Assembly (NCBI GenBank): GCA_037444575.1
Contig: JBBIME010000016.1
Coordinates: 1-64,000, forward strand
Length of the DNA: 64,000 nt
Reading direction: 5' to 3'
From: Bacteriovorax sp037444575
GTDB taxonomy: Bacteria; Bdellovibrionota; Bacteriovoracia; Bacteriovoracales; Bacteriovoracaceae
Shown here: positions 41,579 through 49,577 of the stretch, piece by piece
Layout of the letters: the number at the start of each line of letters is the position of its first letter
Numbering within the stretch: position 1 is the stretch's first letter
Translations under genes and position numbers: made by a program
The notes under the pieces: generated by a model
The model's database searches: none
What the model saw: the letters and a program-made list of their open reading frames with translations, nothing else
Told to the model about the DNA's origin: nothing

Positions 41579-42355
41579 TTAATTTTTAGGAGCGACACCA
41601 AGCCACTGTTTATAAAATTTAGCAAATTGACCATTTGTCTTAACAGTAGTCATGGCCGATTCCAGAGCGTGAAGAAGTTTCACGTCTGATTTTTTTACAG
41701 CTATTCCAATAGGCTCAGGTTTAATTGCTTCACTTGAAATCATAAATGTTTTTGAATCAAGTTTCGTGTAATAAAGCCCTACAGCTTCATCAATAATAAT
41801 TGAATCAACTTGATTTGATTTGAGTGCTGAAAAAGTTTCAGTTGCTCCTTTGAAAGCTTTGATTTCTTTTATAGCAATTCCATCTTTTTGGAATTTTTCC
41901 AGAGCATTGTAGGAAGTTGTGTCCGCTTGAACGGCAATCACTCGGCCAGCGAGATCTTTTTCAGTTTTAACGGGCTTTCCTGATTTTTTTACAACAAAAA
42001 CCTGTCCCATACTAAGGTAGGGTACGAAGTTCACTCGCTGTTTTCTTTCATCAGTTATATTCATAGAGGACATAATCACATCATAGCGATTGGATTGAAG
42101 GCCTGCTAGAATTCCATCCCAAGGCATGACGACGAATTCAACTTCTACTTTTAGGATTTTTCCAATTTCACGAGCAAGATCGACATCAAGACCAATGATT
42201 TTTCCGTCTGCCGATTCAAATTCCATTGGTGGATAAGTCGTATCAACGGCCACGCGAAGTTTTTTGCTTTTGATAACAGTGTCGAGATCGGATGCATTGA
42301 TTGAGAAAGAAAATAGAGAACAGAGGGTAGTTAAAAGAACTACGATATGTTTCAT
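41579..42355 (-). CDS. Polar amino-acid ABC transporter, periplasmic binding protein
   Basis: 258 residues. Signal peptide MKHIVVLLTTLCSLFSFSINA, cleaved before SDL. Family 3 solute-binding protein: VAVDTTYPPMEF, GLDVDLAREIGKIL, VMSSMNITDERK and the C-terminal Lys/Trp region. The Arg in the SSMNITDERKQ segment and the Asp in DEAVGLYY normally hold the amino-acid carboxylate and amine. Likely ligands are polar amino acids. First gene of the operon; starts 21 bp after apaG, perhaps in one transcript. Confidence 0.9.
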   Translation of the reverse strand: MKHIVVLLTTLCSLFSFSINASDLDTVIKSKKLRVAVDTTYPPMEFESADGKIIGLDVDLAREIGKILKVEVEFVVMPWDGILAGLQSNRYDVIMSSMNITDERKQRVNFVPYLSMGQVFVVKKSGKPVKTEKDLAGRVIAVQADTTSYNALEKFQKDGIAIKEIKAFKGATETFSALKSNQVDSIIIDEAVGLYYTKLDSKTFMISSEAIKPEPIGIAVKKSDVKLLHALESAMTTVKTNGQFAKFYKQWLGVAPKN

Positions 42356-42376
42356 TATTTCACTCCAAGTAAAATA

Positions 42377-42817
42377 TTATTGAATGAAAGTTTCTGGCTT
42401 TCTAAAAAAGAATACAGGAACATCTACCCAAAAGCGATTTCCAAATTCATCGATCATTTGATACTTACCGCGCATATTTCCATACGGTGAGTGCAGTGGG
42501 CAAAAACTGGTGTACTCATAGGATTGTCCAGGACCAAGCATTGGCTGCTCACCGATGACACCTGAGCCTTGAACCTCGTAAACTTTTCCATTTCCATCTT
42601 TGATTTTCCAATGGCGGTGAATAACTCGAGCTGCAACTTCGCCATGGTTAGTGATGCGGATTTTATAAGCGTAAAAATATTGATTATGTTCAGGGGCAGA
42701 GCGCTCAGGAACGTAAGAAGGAACTACTTCAACTTGAATATTTTCTGTCGTGGCAGTGTAGTACTCTTTAGATTTAGACAAGGCATCTAGTGATGATTGG
42801 TCGTTCGTAGTTTCCAT
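42377..42817 (-). CDS. apaG: ApaG-family protein
   Basis: 146 residues of the ApaG/DUF525 immunoglobulin-like fold: NQYFYAYKIRITNHG, VIHRHWKIKDGNG, GVIGEQPMLGPGQSYEYTS and MRGKYQMIDEFGN. ApaG is linked to cobalt/magnesium tolerance and to nucleotide metabolism with ApaH, but its mechanism is unclear. The N-terminal 15 residues are extra and variable. GAGGGAAT precedes the ATG. Upstream, shared with the HiPIP gene, lies a 20-bp palindrome. Confidence 0.9.
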   Translation of the reverse strand: METTNDQSSLDALSKSKEYYTATTENIQVEVVPSYVPERSAPEHNQYFYAYKIRITNHGEVAARVIHRHWKIKDGNGKVYEVQGSGVIGEQPMLGPGQSYEYTSFCPLHSPYGNMRGKYQMIDEFGNRFWVDVPVFFFRKPETFIQ

Positions 42818-42880
42818 ATTCCCTCAGTAAGCAAAATTTTAGTTTATCTACCAGATCTATTACACTATTGAAAGGGATAG

Positions 42881-42900
42881 TAGTTTGATTAATCAAACTA
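42881..42900. promoter_or_regulatory. Perfect 20-bp palindrome between apaG and the HiPIP gene
   Basis: TAGTTTGATTAATCAAACTA is self-complementary without mismatch, and half-site TTTGATT recurs at 42904-42910. It lies 64 bp upstream of apaG and 50-70 bp upstream of the HiPIP promoter candidate. Such AT-rich palindromes usually bind a dimeric repressor. The central spacing is two bases, not the four of an FNR/CRP box. The remaining 42818-43014 holds the HiPIP promoter and no gene. Confidence 0.55.
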
Positions 42901-42949
42901 AAATTTGATTCAAGTGGCTAAAATGATTAAGATTTCTATATGTTAAGTG

Positions 42950-42979
42950 TTGTAGTATACAAGATGACCATGTTAAAAT
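42950..42979 (+). promoter_or_regulatory. Promoter candidate for HiPIP
   Basis: TTGTAG (42950-42955), 18-bp spacer, TAAAAT (42974-42979). The start would be near 42986, leaving a leader of about 29 nt with AGGAG before the GTG. Confidence 0.45.
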
Positions 42980-43014
42980 TTTGAAAAATTGCTAACCTAA
43001 AATAGGAGTCATTT

Positions 43015-43371
43015 GTGGAAGAAAAAAACACTTTATCACGCCGATCATTTTTTAAATTTGCTCTTGCTGGAGCAGCTGTAGTTCCTTTTATCGCTAAAGC
43101 TACAAAGTCTTTCGCTGCTGACGCTTGTCCTACAAAAGCACCAGCTGGAAAAGCTGTTGCTAGTCCAACTGAAGGTATGGGAAAAACTCTTAAATACGTA
43201 ATGGATGCTAAAACTGCAAAAGATCCAAAGTTCAAAGCTGGAAGCCAATGTCTAAACTGCAAATTCTACAATGCTGCTAAAGCTGAAGGTGGATATGCTC
43301 CATGTACAATGATGGGAATGAAGTACGTAACAAGCTGTGGATGGTGTACTGCTTACTCAGCTAAAGTTTAA
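43015..43371 (+). CDS. High-potential iron-sulfur protein (HiPIP), Tat-exported
   Basis: 118 residues, GTG start with AGGAG seven bases upstream. N-terminal twin-arginine signal SRRSFFKFALAGAAVVPFI, so the protein is exported folded with its cluster. The mature part carries the HiPIP cysteine pattern: CLNC, then APC, then GWCTAY at the end, matching the family pattern C-x7-V-x3-G-W-C-x2-Y. One extra Cys lies three residues before the last (TSCGWC). HiPIPs carry electrons in the periplasm between cytochrome bc1 and oxidases or reaction centres. Unlinked to other respiratory genes here. A terminator follows. Confidence 0.93.
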   Translation: MEEKNTLSRRSFFKFALAGAAVVPFIAKATKSFAADACPTKAPAGKAVASPTEGMGKTLKYVMDAKTAKDPKFKAGSQCLNCKFYNAAKAEGGYAPCTMMGMKYVTSCGWCTAYSAKV

Positions 43372-43401
43372 TTTTGTTTTATAGTTTTATGGTTTCATAT
43401 A

Positions 43402-43432
43402 AGAGCGGTGCTAGTCGCCGCTCTTTTTTTTT
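43402..43432 (+). terminator. Rho-independent terminator of the HiPIP gene
   Basis: 7-bp stem AGAGCGG/CCGCTCT (43402-43408, 43418-43424) with a 9-base loop, then a run of eight T. The stop codon of the convergent DTW gene lies inside the loop. Confidence 0.88.
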
Positions 43433-44028
43433 AGATAATTTGAGCGATAAATTTCTTCACCCATTTTTTCAATTTGAAAATCAATCATCTTCACAAAAGC
43501 ATTTTCGATACCATTTGTTTCTAGTTCAGGTTCAAGAATAGAAAGCGCCAGTGTGCTTGCTTCCAGAGTAGAAAGACTGTCTTCAAATTTGCTGGATCTA
43601 ATTCTGTAATTGCTTTCTTTATTCGGATTTAAACTGAAGCTTGGGAGAGAGTGCAAAATAGTGGAGCTAAAAAAAATCTTCTTCGCTTTATTCCAGGATC
43701 CATCAATTAAAATCAAATGAGTAATTTTTGATTTTTCTTCTGTTGTTAGAAGAGTCGCTTTTTCATTGGGGAAAATGAGAGCTGAGTTGACGTTTTTGTC
43801 TTCAAGAATTTTTTTTAGGTTTTGATCGTCATTAAAATTTTCGCCAACAAACACTTTTATTTTGTGAAAACTTTTTTTCATTAGTTTTACAGTGTTTAAT
43901 GCGTGTTTGGTTTCACTCGGGTGTTGCAAAATAATGAGTTCTATTTGATTTAGTATTGGTGAGATAAAAGAACATAAACAGCGAGAGAGGATATATTCAC
44001 AGTCTGGACAAATTGCACGTTTATTCAT
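43411..44028 (-). CDS. DTW-domain tRNA 3-amino-3-carboxypropyltransferase
   Basis: 205 residues. N-terminal zinc-type cysteines (CPDCEYILSRCLC) and the DTW motif in LILIDGSWNKAKKI, here D-G-S-W, are typical of the TapT/YfiP family that adds the acp group to uridine of tRNA (acp3U) using SAM. HPSETKHALNT and YRIRSSKFEDSLSTLEA match the rest of the fold. Overlaps the upstream lipoprotein gene by one base. Its stop codon is inside the HiPIP terminator. Confidence 0.85.
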   Translation of the reverse strand: MNKRAICPDCEYILSRCLCSFISPILNQIELIILQHPSETKHALNTVKLMKKSFHKIKVFVGENFNDDQNLKKILEDKNVNSALIFPNEKATLLTTEEKSKITHLILIDGSWNKAKKIFFSSTILHSLPSFSLNPNKESNYRIRSSKFEDSLSTLEASTLALSILEPELETNGIENAFVKMIDFQIEKMGEEIYRSNYLKKKSGD

Positions 44029-44513
44029 TAGTGCCTTTTCTTTAATTTGTCTTTAATACAATTAACCATAACTGTATTGACGATTTTATGCCTTTTCTCA
44101 CAGTAATTTAAAACCGTTTGTGTGAATTTTAAGCATTTTTCTTCGCTGGAAAACGCAGAATCGTTTCTGTGTTTCATGCAGTAAAATGCTAGGTTTTGAT
44201 TAATTTCCTGCAGTCGCTCCTGGCTTTTTGGACTTAATTTATCCGCAGGGATTAGTTTTGTGCTCTCTTCTTTTTTTGCTTTGATTGGAGCCTCTCGGCC
44301 AATGATTTTTGTTGAAGGAAGATCAATTGGTCGTGGCGAGATAATTGATCTATTCGCTGAAGGGACATCTGATTTCTCGATAGCTTCAAACTCTTTCATT
44401 GTGGAAGACGAGTACGTTTTTGCTTGAGGCTTAGGAGATTCACTAGAGCAGCTCACAATAAATGATATTGCGATGGCATAGGTCATAATTGGAAAGTAAT
44501 AAAGTTTTTTCAT
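44028..44513 (-). CDS. Lipoprotein, function unknown
   Basis: 161 residues from the ATG at 44513. Lipobox FIVSC after a hydrophobic signal. The mature part is charged and Pro/Ser-rich, then has about 60 helical residues with four cysteines (YCMKHRNDSAFSSEEKC, NYCEKRH, NCIKDK), likely two disulfides. An ATG three codons earlier abuts a perfect -10 box, so transcription should start after it and the 44513 start is preferred. No family recognised. It is co-transcribed with the DTW gene. Confidence 0.65.
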   Translation of the reverse strand: MKKLYYFPIMTYAIAISFIVSCSSESPKPQAKTYSSSTMKEFEAIEKSDVPSANRSIISPRPIDLPSTKIIGREAPIKAKKEESTKLIPADKLSPKSQERLQEINQNLAFYCMKHRNDSAFSSEEKCLKFTQTVLNYCEKRHKIVNTVMVNCIKDKLKKRH

Positions 44514-44522
44514 TGAAACCAT

Positions 44523-44551
44523 ATTATAAGTGATTTAGCGTCTCAAGTTAA
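44523..44551 (-). promoter_or_regulatory. Promoter of the lipoprotein/DTW operon
   Basis: On the minus strand TTAACT (44551-44546), 17-bp spacer, perfect TATAAT (44528-44523). A start about seven bases later (near 44516) would leave only about three bases before the ATG at 44513, a nearly leaderless mRNA. Confidence 0.55.
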
Positions 44552-44638
44552 GTGTTTTAGTCAGTCTTCATTTGAACTTTCTGTCAAATTAGATAAAATA
44601 ATCAGATACAAAATTATTTTTTCAAAGGTCGTGCAACT

Positions 44639-45652
44639 ATGAAGTACAGAAGTGAAATTACAGGTGTCGGATCGTTCGTTCCACCAAAAGTTTATACCAA
44701 TTTTGATCTTGAAAAAATGATGGACACTTCAGATGAATGGATTCAGCAAAGAACGGGGATTGTGCAAAGACATTGGGTTGATGAGAATACATCCAATTCA
44801 GATCTAGCATTAGAGGCATCTCTTGCGGCCATTAAGAATGCAGGCCTAGAGAAAAAAGATATCGACATGATTATCTATGCGACTTTAAGTCCTGATCATG
44901 ATTTCCCAGGCACAGGATGTTTTTTACAGGCAAAATTAGAAGTTCCAGAAATTGCTGTCCTTGATATTCGTCAACAATGTACGGGATTTCTTTACGGTCT
45001 TTCTATCGCAGATAAATTTATTCAATCAGGATCTCATAAAAATATTTTAGTTGTTGGTTCTGAAGTTCATTCTAAAGGACTGGATAAAACTCCGAACGGA
45101 AGAAATGTAGCTGTCCTTTTTGGAGACGGAGCTGGTGCCGTTGTTTTATCTCAAAGAGAACTAAAAGATCCAGCGAAAGACTCGCGCATAATTACAACAC
45201 AACTTCATGCTGATGGATCTTACGCAAAGGAGCTTTGGATTCCTGCACCAGGAAATGCATTTGGAGCTGAAAGAATAACTCATCAAATGCTGGATGAGGG
45301 AATGCACTACCCTCAGATGAATGGAAAAACTGTTTTTGTCCATGCAACTAAAAGAATGGCGGAATGTCTGGTTAGTGCCTGCAAAGATGCCAATGTAAAT
45401 CTTGGCGACATTGATCTCTTTCTTTTTCATCAGGCCAATCTTCGAATCAATATGAAAGTGGCCGAGATGCTTTCTATTCCAGAAGAGAAAGTTTTTAATA
45501 CAATTCAAAACTACGGTAATACTACTGCTGCCACTATTCCTCTTGGAATGGACGACGCAATAAAAGCAGGAGTTCTTAAAAAAGGAATGCTTGTTGCTTC
45601 AGTTGCTTTTGGTTCCGGATTTACCTGGGCATCTGCCATCTGGAGACAGTAG
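44639..45652 (+). CDS. fabH: 3-oxoacyl-ACP synthase III (FabH-type)
   Basis: 337 residues. Condenses acyl-CoA with malonyl-ACP to start fatty-acid synthesis. The catalytic triad is present: Cys114 in RQQCTGFLYG, His264 in LFHQANLR and Asn294 in QNYGNTTAAT. DTSDEWIQQRTGI near the start and GDGAGAVVL are family features. FabH relatives also act in secondary metabolism; no fatty-acid genes are adjacent, so a special role is possible. AAAGG precedes the ATG. Followed by a coupled pseudouridine synthase gene. Confidence 0.88.
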   Translation: MKYRSEITGVGSFVPPKVYTNFDLEKMMDTSDEWIQQRTGIVQRHWVDENTSNSDLALEASLAAIKNAGLEKKDIDMIIYATLSPDHDFPGTGCFLQAKLEVPEIAVLDIRQQCTGFLYGLSIADKFIQSGSHKNILVVGSEVHSKGLDKTPNGRNVAVLFGDGAGAVVLSQRELKDPAKDSRIITTQLHADGSYAKELWIPAPGNAFGAERITHQMLDEGMHYPQMNGKTVFVHATKRMAECLVSACKDANVNLGDIDLFLFHQANLRINMKVAEMLSIPEEKVFNTIQNYGNTTAATIPLGMDDAIKAGVLKKGMLVASVAFGSGFTWASAIWRQ

Positions 45653-46491
45653 TGACCGGATCAGCGGTCACTATTGATAAAGTTATTACGTTCAAAAAAT
45701 CTTTGCGCGAAGGTGATCCTTTCGTATTAATCGACTATTTGGAAAAATATTCAAAACTTTCAAAGAGTACCTTAAAAAAAGTTTTAAATAATGGCGGAGT
45801 CTGGGTACGACTTTATAATGATTCAAAACTTGCTCGCGTGCGTAGAGCAACCTATGAGTTAAATAAAGATTCACTCGTTGAATTTTATTACGATCCAAAA
45901 CTCACCAATATGAAAGTTCCAGAAGCAAAAGAGCTGACAACTTTCAGGGAATGGGGGCTTTGGTACAAGCCTGCAGGGCTTATGTCTCAAGGAAATGAAT
46001 TCGGGGATCATTGCTCTATCATGCGCCAAGTGGAGAAAGCAAAAAAGAAAGCGTGGCTTATTCATCGTCTTGATCGCGAAGCAAGTGGACTTATACTTTT
46101 TGGATACACACCAAAGGCCGCAAGATTTTTATCGGATATTTTTCAAAATAGAAAGGTTCGAAAATTTTATAAGATTGAAGTCATTGGCGCTGTTAAAGAT
46201 GATATTGGTGAAATTAATTTAAAGCTTGATGGAAAAGAAGCGAGAACTACTTATAAAGTCACTGAAAGAAATGAATACACGACACAACTTCTAGTAGAAA
46301 TCCACACAGGAAGACTTCACCAGATAAGACGTCACTTTGATATGATAGGGCATCCTGTGATTGGAGACCCGAAATATGGAGTGGGAAATAAAAATGCAGA
46401 AGGTATGAGGCTCATGGCCTATCAATTGATCTTTGTTGACCCCTTCACAAAAAAAGAAATTAATTTTGAATTGAAAGAAGCGACTTTTTAA
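45652..46491 (+). CDS. RluA-family pseudouridine synthase
   Basis: 279 residues starting at GTG that overlaps the fabH stop (TAGTG). An S4-like N-terminal part (KLSKSTLKKVLNNGGVWV) is followed by the catalytic domain with IHRLDREASGL, whose Asp is the catalytic residue, and HTGRLHQIRRHFDMIGHPVIGDPKYG. Converts uridine to pseudouridine in rRNA or tRNA; the exact site cannot be read. The N-terminal domain is longer than in RluA proper, as in RluD/YlyB types. Confidence 0.87.
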   Translation: MTGSAVTIDKVITFKKSLREGDPFVLIDYLEKYSKLSKSTLKKVLNNGGVWVRLYNDSKLARVRRATYELNKDSLVEFYYDPKLTNMKVPEAKELTTFREWGLWYKPAGLMSQGNEFGDHCSIMRQVEKAKKKAWLIHRLDREASGLILFGYTPKAARFLSDIFQNRKVRKFYKIEVIGAVKDDIGEINLKLDGKEARTTYKVTERNEYTTQLLVEIHTGRLHQIRRHFDMIGHPVIGDPKYGVGNKNAEGMRLMAYQLIFVDPFTKKEINFELKEATF

Positions 46492-46513
46492 AACGTTTAC
46501 AAAAGGAAATCTC

Positions 46514-47317
46514 TTGGAAAATAAACATAAATCTCATACCGAATTTGATGATATCAATGCAAAGGGATCTTCTAAAAAAGGATTGAGTGCACTTATTGAA
46601 AACGTCTTTCGCAAATTTCAAACGATTGGATTTTTATTTTTCTTAGTTCCAGTAATATTAGTTTGTGTCTTTTGCTTAGCGGTCTCACTTACTCCTGGAG
46701 TAATGATGATCGAATGGCTCTCACCACAAGTGGCCAGCTATTCTTTAATTTTTAAATCTTTTTGTTATGCCCTTGCTTTATCATTTGGATTTGTCGCTTT
46801 CATCATTACACTTATTTTCATTGTTCCAGTGATGAATTTTCCTATTCTTCCCTTTGTTAAGCCATATAGAGGAGCATGGTTTTCTATTGAATCCATCCCT
46901 TGGTATTATCACAATGCTTTGACATACCTGGTTCGTTATACAATTTTAGATTTGATCACACCTTCGCCTCTTAATGTTCTCTTTTTTAAAATGATGGGCA
47001 TGAAAGTTGGGAAGGGAGTTATGATTAATACTTCTAATGTTTCCGATCCGTGTTTAATCGTACTTGAAGATTATGTAACGATTGGTGGATCAGTTTTCAT
47101 GATGGCCCATTACGGGATGAAGGGATTTCTCATTATTGATAAACTCCATGTTAAAAAAGGAGCTATGGTCGGTCTAGCTGCTAAGCTTTTAGGTGGAGTG
47201 ACCATCGGAGAAAAAGCCGTTGTTGGTCCCAATGCAACTGTCCTTCCTAAGACAATCATCAAGCCCGGTGAAAAATTTGGAGTGCCAGCTAATACTGCGG
47301 TACCTACTGCGACTTAA
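46514..47317 (+). CDS. Membrane protein with left-handed beta-helix (hexapeptide) domain
   Basis: 267 residues; TTG start with AAGGA seven bases upstream. Two strong membrane helices (about 38-60 and 82-106), a linker with conserved Trp/Tyr (ESIPWYYHNALTYLVRY), and a C-terminal hexapeptide repeat domain (about 160-260; MKVGKGVMINTS, YVTIGGSVFMM, KGAMVGLAAKLLGGVTIGEK). Membrane-linked LbH domains of this kind occur in Pls/epsilon-polylysine synthases and acyltransferases. No acceptor can be named. Its last 14 bp overlap the convergent epimerase gene. Confidence 0.7.
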   Translation: MENKHKSHTEFDDINAKGSSKKGLSALIENVFRKFQTIGFLFFLVPVILVCVFCLAVSLTPGVMMIEWLSPQVASYSLIFKSFCYALALSFGFVAFIITLIFIVPVMNFPILPFVKPYRGAWFSIESIPWYYHNALTYLVRYTILDLITPSPLNVLFFKMMGMKVGKGVMINTSNVSDPCLIVLEDYVTIGGSVFMMAHYGMKGFLIIDKLHVKKGAMVGLAAKLLGGVTIGEKAVVGPNATVLPKTIIKPGEKFGVPANTAVPTAT

Positions 47318-48263
47318 ATCGAACCTGGGCCAGATTGATATCTGCTTTCTTTTCAAAAGTGGCATTCATGGCCTCATCGATTGTCTTGTATTTAAATTGA
47401 AATCCCATTTCAGGTAGGCGCTTAGAGACTACTGATTGTGAGTCGAGAATGATTGACGCCATTTCTCCAAATTGCAGTTTTAGCACAAAACGAGGAACTG
47501 GAATGAGTGTCGGTCTATGAAGAGCGTGCCCTAATGCTTTTGTAAAATCAAAATTGCTGACAGGAGTAGGTGCGACTCCATTGTAAATGCCATTAAATTT
47601 TTCATCGATAACAGCAGAGACATAAAGACTAACGAGATCATTAAGATGAATCCAGCTCATCATTTGATTGCCATTTCCAATTGGTCCTCCGATTCCGGCC
47701 TTAAAAGGAGGAAGCATTTTTTTTAAAGCGCCATCACTTTTTTCAAGAACAACTCCGGTGCGAATATAAACTTTTCGTTTCGTTTTTGACAGAGTGCCGC
47801 TGGCATCTTCCCACATTTTGCAAAGCTCTGGCAGAAAGCCACTTCCTAAAGGAGATTCTTCATTCAAGACAGTGTTTTTGTTAACAGGGTAAATTCCAAC
47901 GGCCGATGCTTGGATGAAAAATTCAAGGGGAGTTGTTAAATTTTTTTCAATGAGCGCGACTAAGTTTTTTGTAGCATCTATGCGCGATTGTTTTAATTCT
48001 TTTTTTTGATTATCTGACCATCGTTTTGCGCCAATGTTTTCTCCCATTAAATTAATGACGCCACTTACTCCAAGAATAGCTTCAAGAGGAGGAAATTCGA
48101 GATTGTTTTTCCATTCGAATGCATTGACATTTGGCCGGGGAAAAGTTGTTTTGGCCCGGGTTTTATCTCGAGTGAGTATGTTAATTTCAAATCCCAATTC
48201 AAGCAGTTTTTTTGTTAAAGTTCTTCCGACAAAACCTGTTGCACCAGTGATTAGAATTTTCAT
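47304..48263 (-). CDS. TIGR01777-family epimerase (YfcH/SDR39U1-like)
   Basis: 319 residues, cytoplasmic. NAD(P) motif ITGATGFVGRTL at the N-terminus, then NLMGENIGAKRWSDNQKKEL, IQASAVGIYP, and the C-terminal DUF1731 region with PVPRFVLKLQFGEMASIIL and the conserved SQSVVSKRL near the end. The family is widespread but poorly characterised; the SDR39U1 name reflects its class. It is separated from glutathione peroxidase by 12 bp and likely co-transcribed. Confidence 0.88.
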   Translation of the reverse strand: MKILITGATGFVGRTLTKKLLELGFEINILTRDKTRAKTTFPRPNVNAFEWKNNLEFPPLEAILGVSGVINLMGENIGAKRWSDNQKKELKQSRIDATKNLVALIEKNLTTPLEFFIQASAVGIYPVNKNTVLNEESPLGSGFLPELCKMWEDASGTLSKTKRKVYIRTGVVLEKSDGALKKMLPPFKAGIGGPIGNGNQMMSWIHLNDLVSLYVSAVIDEKFNGIYNGVAPTPVSNFDFTKALGHALHRPTLIPVPRFVLKLQFGEMASIILDSQSVVSKRLPEMGFQFKYKTIDEAMNATFEKKADINLAQVRFKSQ

Positions 48264-48275
48264 GAAACACTCCTT

Positions 48276-48758
48276 TTATATAATTTTTTGAATGTCCTTT
48301 AAAATATCTTTTGGTTTATCATTAGGAGCATAGCGAGCTTGCGGAATGCCATTTTTATCGATCAAAAATTTTGTAAAATTCCACTTAACTGCCTTTGATC
48401 CTAAAATCCCAGGAAGAGATTCCTTAAGAAAAGTGAAAAGGGGATCAGTGTTTGGTCCGTTAACATCGACTTTGGAAAAAAGAGGGAAGCTTACGTTGTA
48501 ATTGAGATTGCAGAAGCTTTTTATTTCTTCTTCATCGCCTGGTTCTTGTGCTCCAAATTGATTGCAAGGAAATCCAAGAACGATCAATCCTTTGTCTTTA
48601 TATTCGCGATACAATTCTTCAAGTTCTTTATATTGAGGAGTAAAACCGCACTTAGATGCAACATTTACTACAAGTAATGTTTTTCCCATGAATTCTGTTA
48701 ATGGAATGCTTTTTCCATCGATATTAGTAGCTTTGAAGTCATAGATTGTTTTCTCCAT
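48276..48758 (-). CDS. Glutathione peroxidase-family thiol peroxidase
   Basis: 160 residues from the ATG at 48758 with AGGGAG six bases upstream; an extension to 48914 overlaps the divergent ABC gene and is rejected. The catalytic set is Cys37 (ASKCGFTPQ), Gln67 (FPCNQFG) and Trp126 (VKWNFTKF), with Cys instead of selenocysteine. The FPCNQ cysteine can act as resolving cysteine, so thioredoxin is the more likely reductant. Detoxifies hydrogen and lipid peroxides in the cytoplasm. Confidence 0.93.
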   Translation of the reverse strand: MEKTIYDFKATNIDGKSIPLTEFMGKTLLVVNVASKCGFTPQYKELEELYREYKDKGLIVLGFPCNQFGAQEPGDEEEIKSFCNLNYNVSFPLFSKVDVNGPNTDPLFTFLKESLPGILGSKAVKWNFTKFLIDKNGIPQARYAPNDKPKDILKDIQKII

Positions 48759-48854
48759 TTTTATCTCCCTTTTTCCTTTGAAAAATAGTAGGCCAATAAT
48801 ATGATAGAGCATAGATAAAATTAATTTCTTAAATTGATAGGAAAAGGATTTGTT

Positions 48855-49568
48855 ATGTATGCAATAGAGGTTCATGGCGTAAAAAAATCTTACGGCCCGG
48901 AATTTTCTCTCCATGATGTGAATTTAAATGTAGAGAACGGAAAAATTTTTGCTCTTTTAGGACCCAATGGAGCGGGAAAGACGACGTTGGTTAAACTAAT
49001 GCTAAGTTTAATGCATGCTGATTTGGGCGAGATCAAAATTAATGGCATCTCATCCACATTGCCAATGTCAAGAAATGGGGTGGCCTTTATTCCTGAGAAA
49101 TTTAGTTTCTTTCCGTATTATACAGTGCGTGGAGTTTTAGAGTTCTTTGGAACGATGAAGGGTTTAAAAAGGGATATCTTAAAATCGCAAATTGATTATG
49201 CCCTCTCTGAACTCAATATTACAGATCTACAAAACAGAAAGCTTCAATCCCTTTCAAAAGGACAAGTTCAAAGAACAGGACTTGCGAGTCTCTTAATCGG
49301 AGAGAATCAACTTCTCATTTTGGACGAGCCTTTTTCCGGACTTGATCCGATTGGAATGAGAGATTTGAAAGATATTTTGAAGAAACAAAAAGCACTTGGA
49401 AAAACCATCTTTTTAAACTCACATATTCTCTCTGAGATGGAGCAAATTTGTGACGAGGTGGCCATTTTAAATAAAGGTGAAATTCTCTTTAGTGGAAGTG
49501 TTCAAAGTATTTTGGAGAAAGGACAAAACCTTGAAGATTTTTTCTATGAATTGGTAAGTAGCAAGTAA
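48855..49568 (+). CDS. ABC transporter ATP-binding protein
   Basis: 237 residues from the ATG at 48855, which has AAGGA six bases upstream; a TTG 21 bp earlier is less likely. Walker A GPNGAGKTT, signature LSKGQVQR (Lys for the first Gly), Walker B LILDEPFSGLDPIG and switch His in LNSHIL are present. It belongs to the ABC-2 exporter class and pairs with the permease that follows after 9 bp. First of four linked genes ending in a carbamoyltransferase and SxtJ. Confidence 0.88.
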   Translation: MYAIEVHGVKKSYGPEFSLHDVNLNVENGKIFALLGPNGAGKTTLVKLMLSLMHADLGEIKINGISSTLPMSRNGVAFIPEKFSFFPYYTVRGVLEFFGTMKGLKRDILKSQIDYALSELNITDLQNRKLQSLSKGQVQRTGLASLLIGENQLLILDEPFSGLDPIGMRDLKDILKKQKALGKTIFLNSHILSEMEQICDEVAILNKGEILFSGSVQSILEKGQNLEDFFYELVSSK

Positions 49569-49577
49569 GGAAAGATT

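Noticed and set aside
42881..42900. FNR/CRP-type site
   Set aside because: The half-sites TTGAT and ATCAA are separated by two bases, not four.
42936..43262. Minus-strand 108-codon frame opposite the HiPIP gene
   Set aside because: The plus-strand frame has a Tat signal and full HiPIP motif; the antisense frame has no signals.
48759..48914. 52-codon N-terminal extension of glutathione peroxidase
   Set aside because: It overlaps the divergent ABC gene; the internal ATG has AGGGAG and gives the normal family length.
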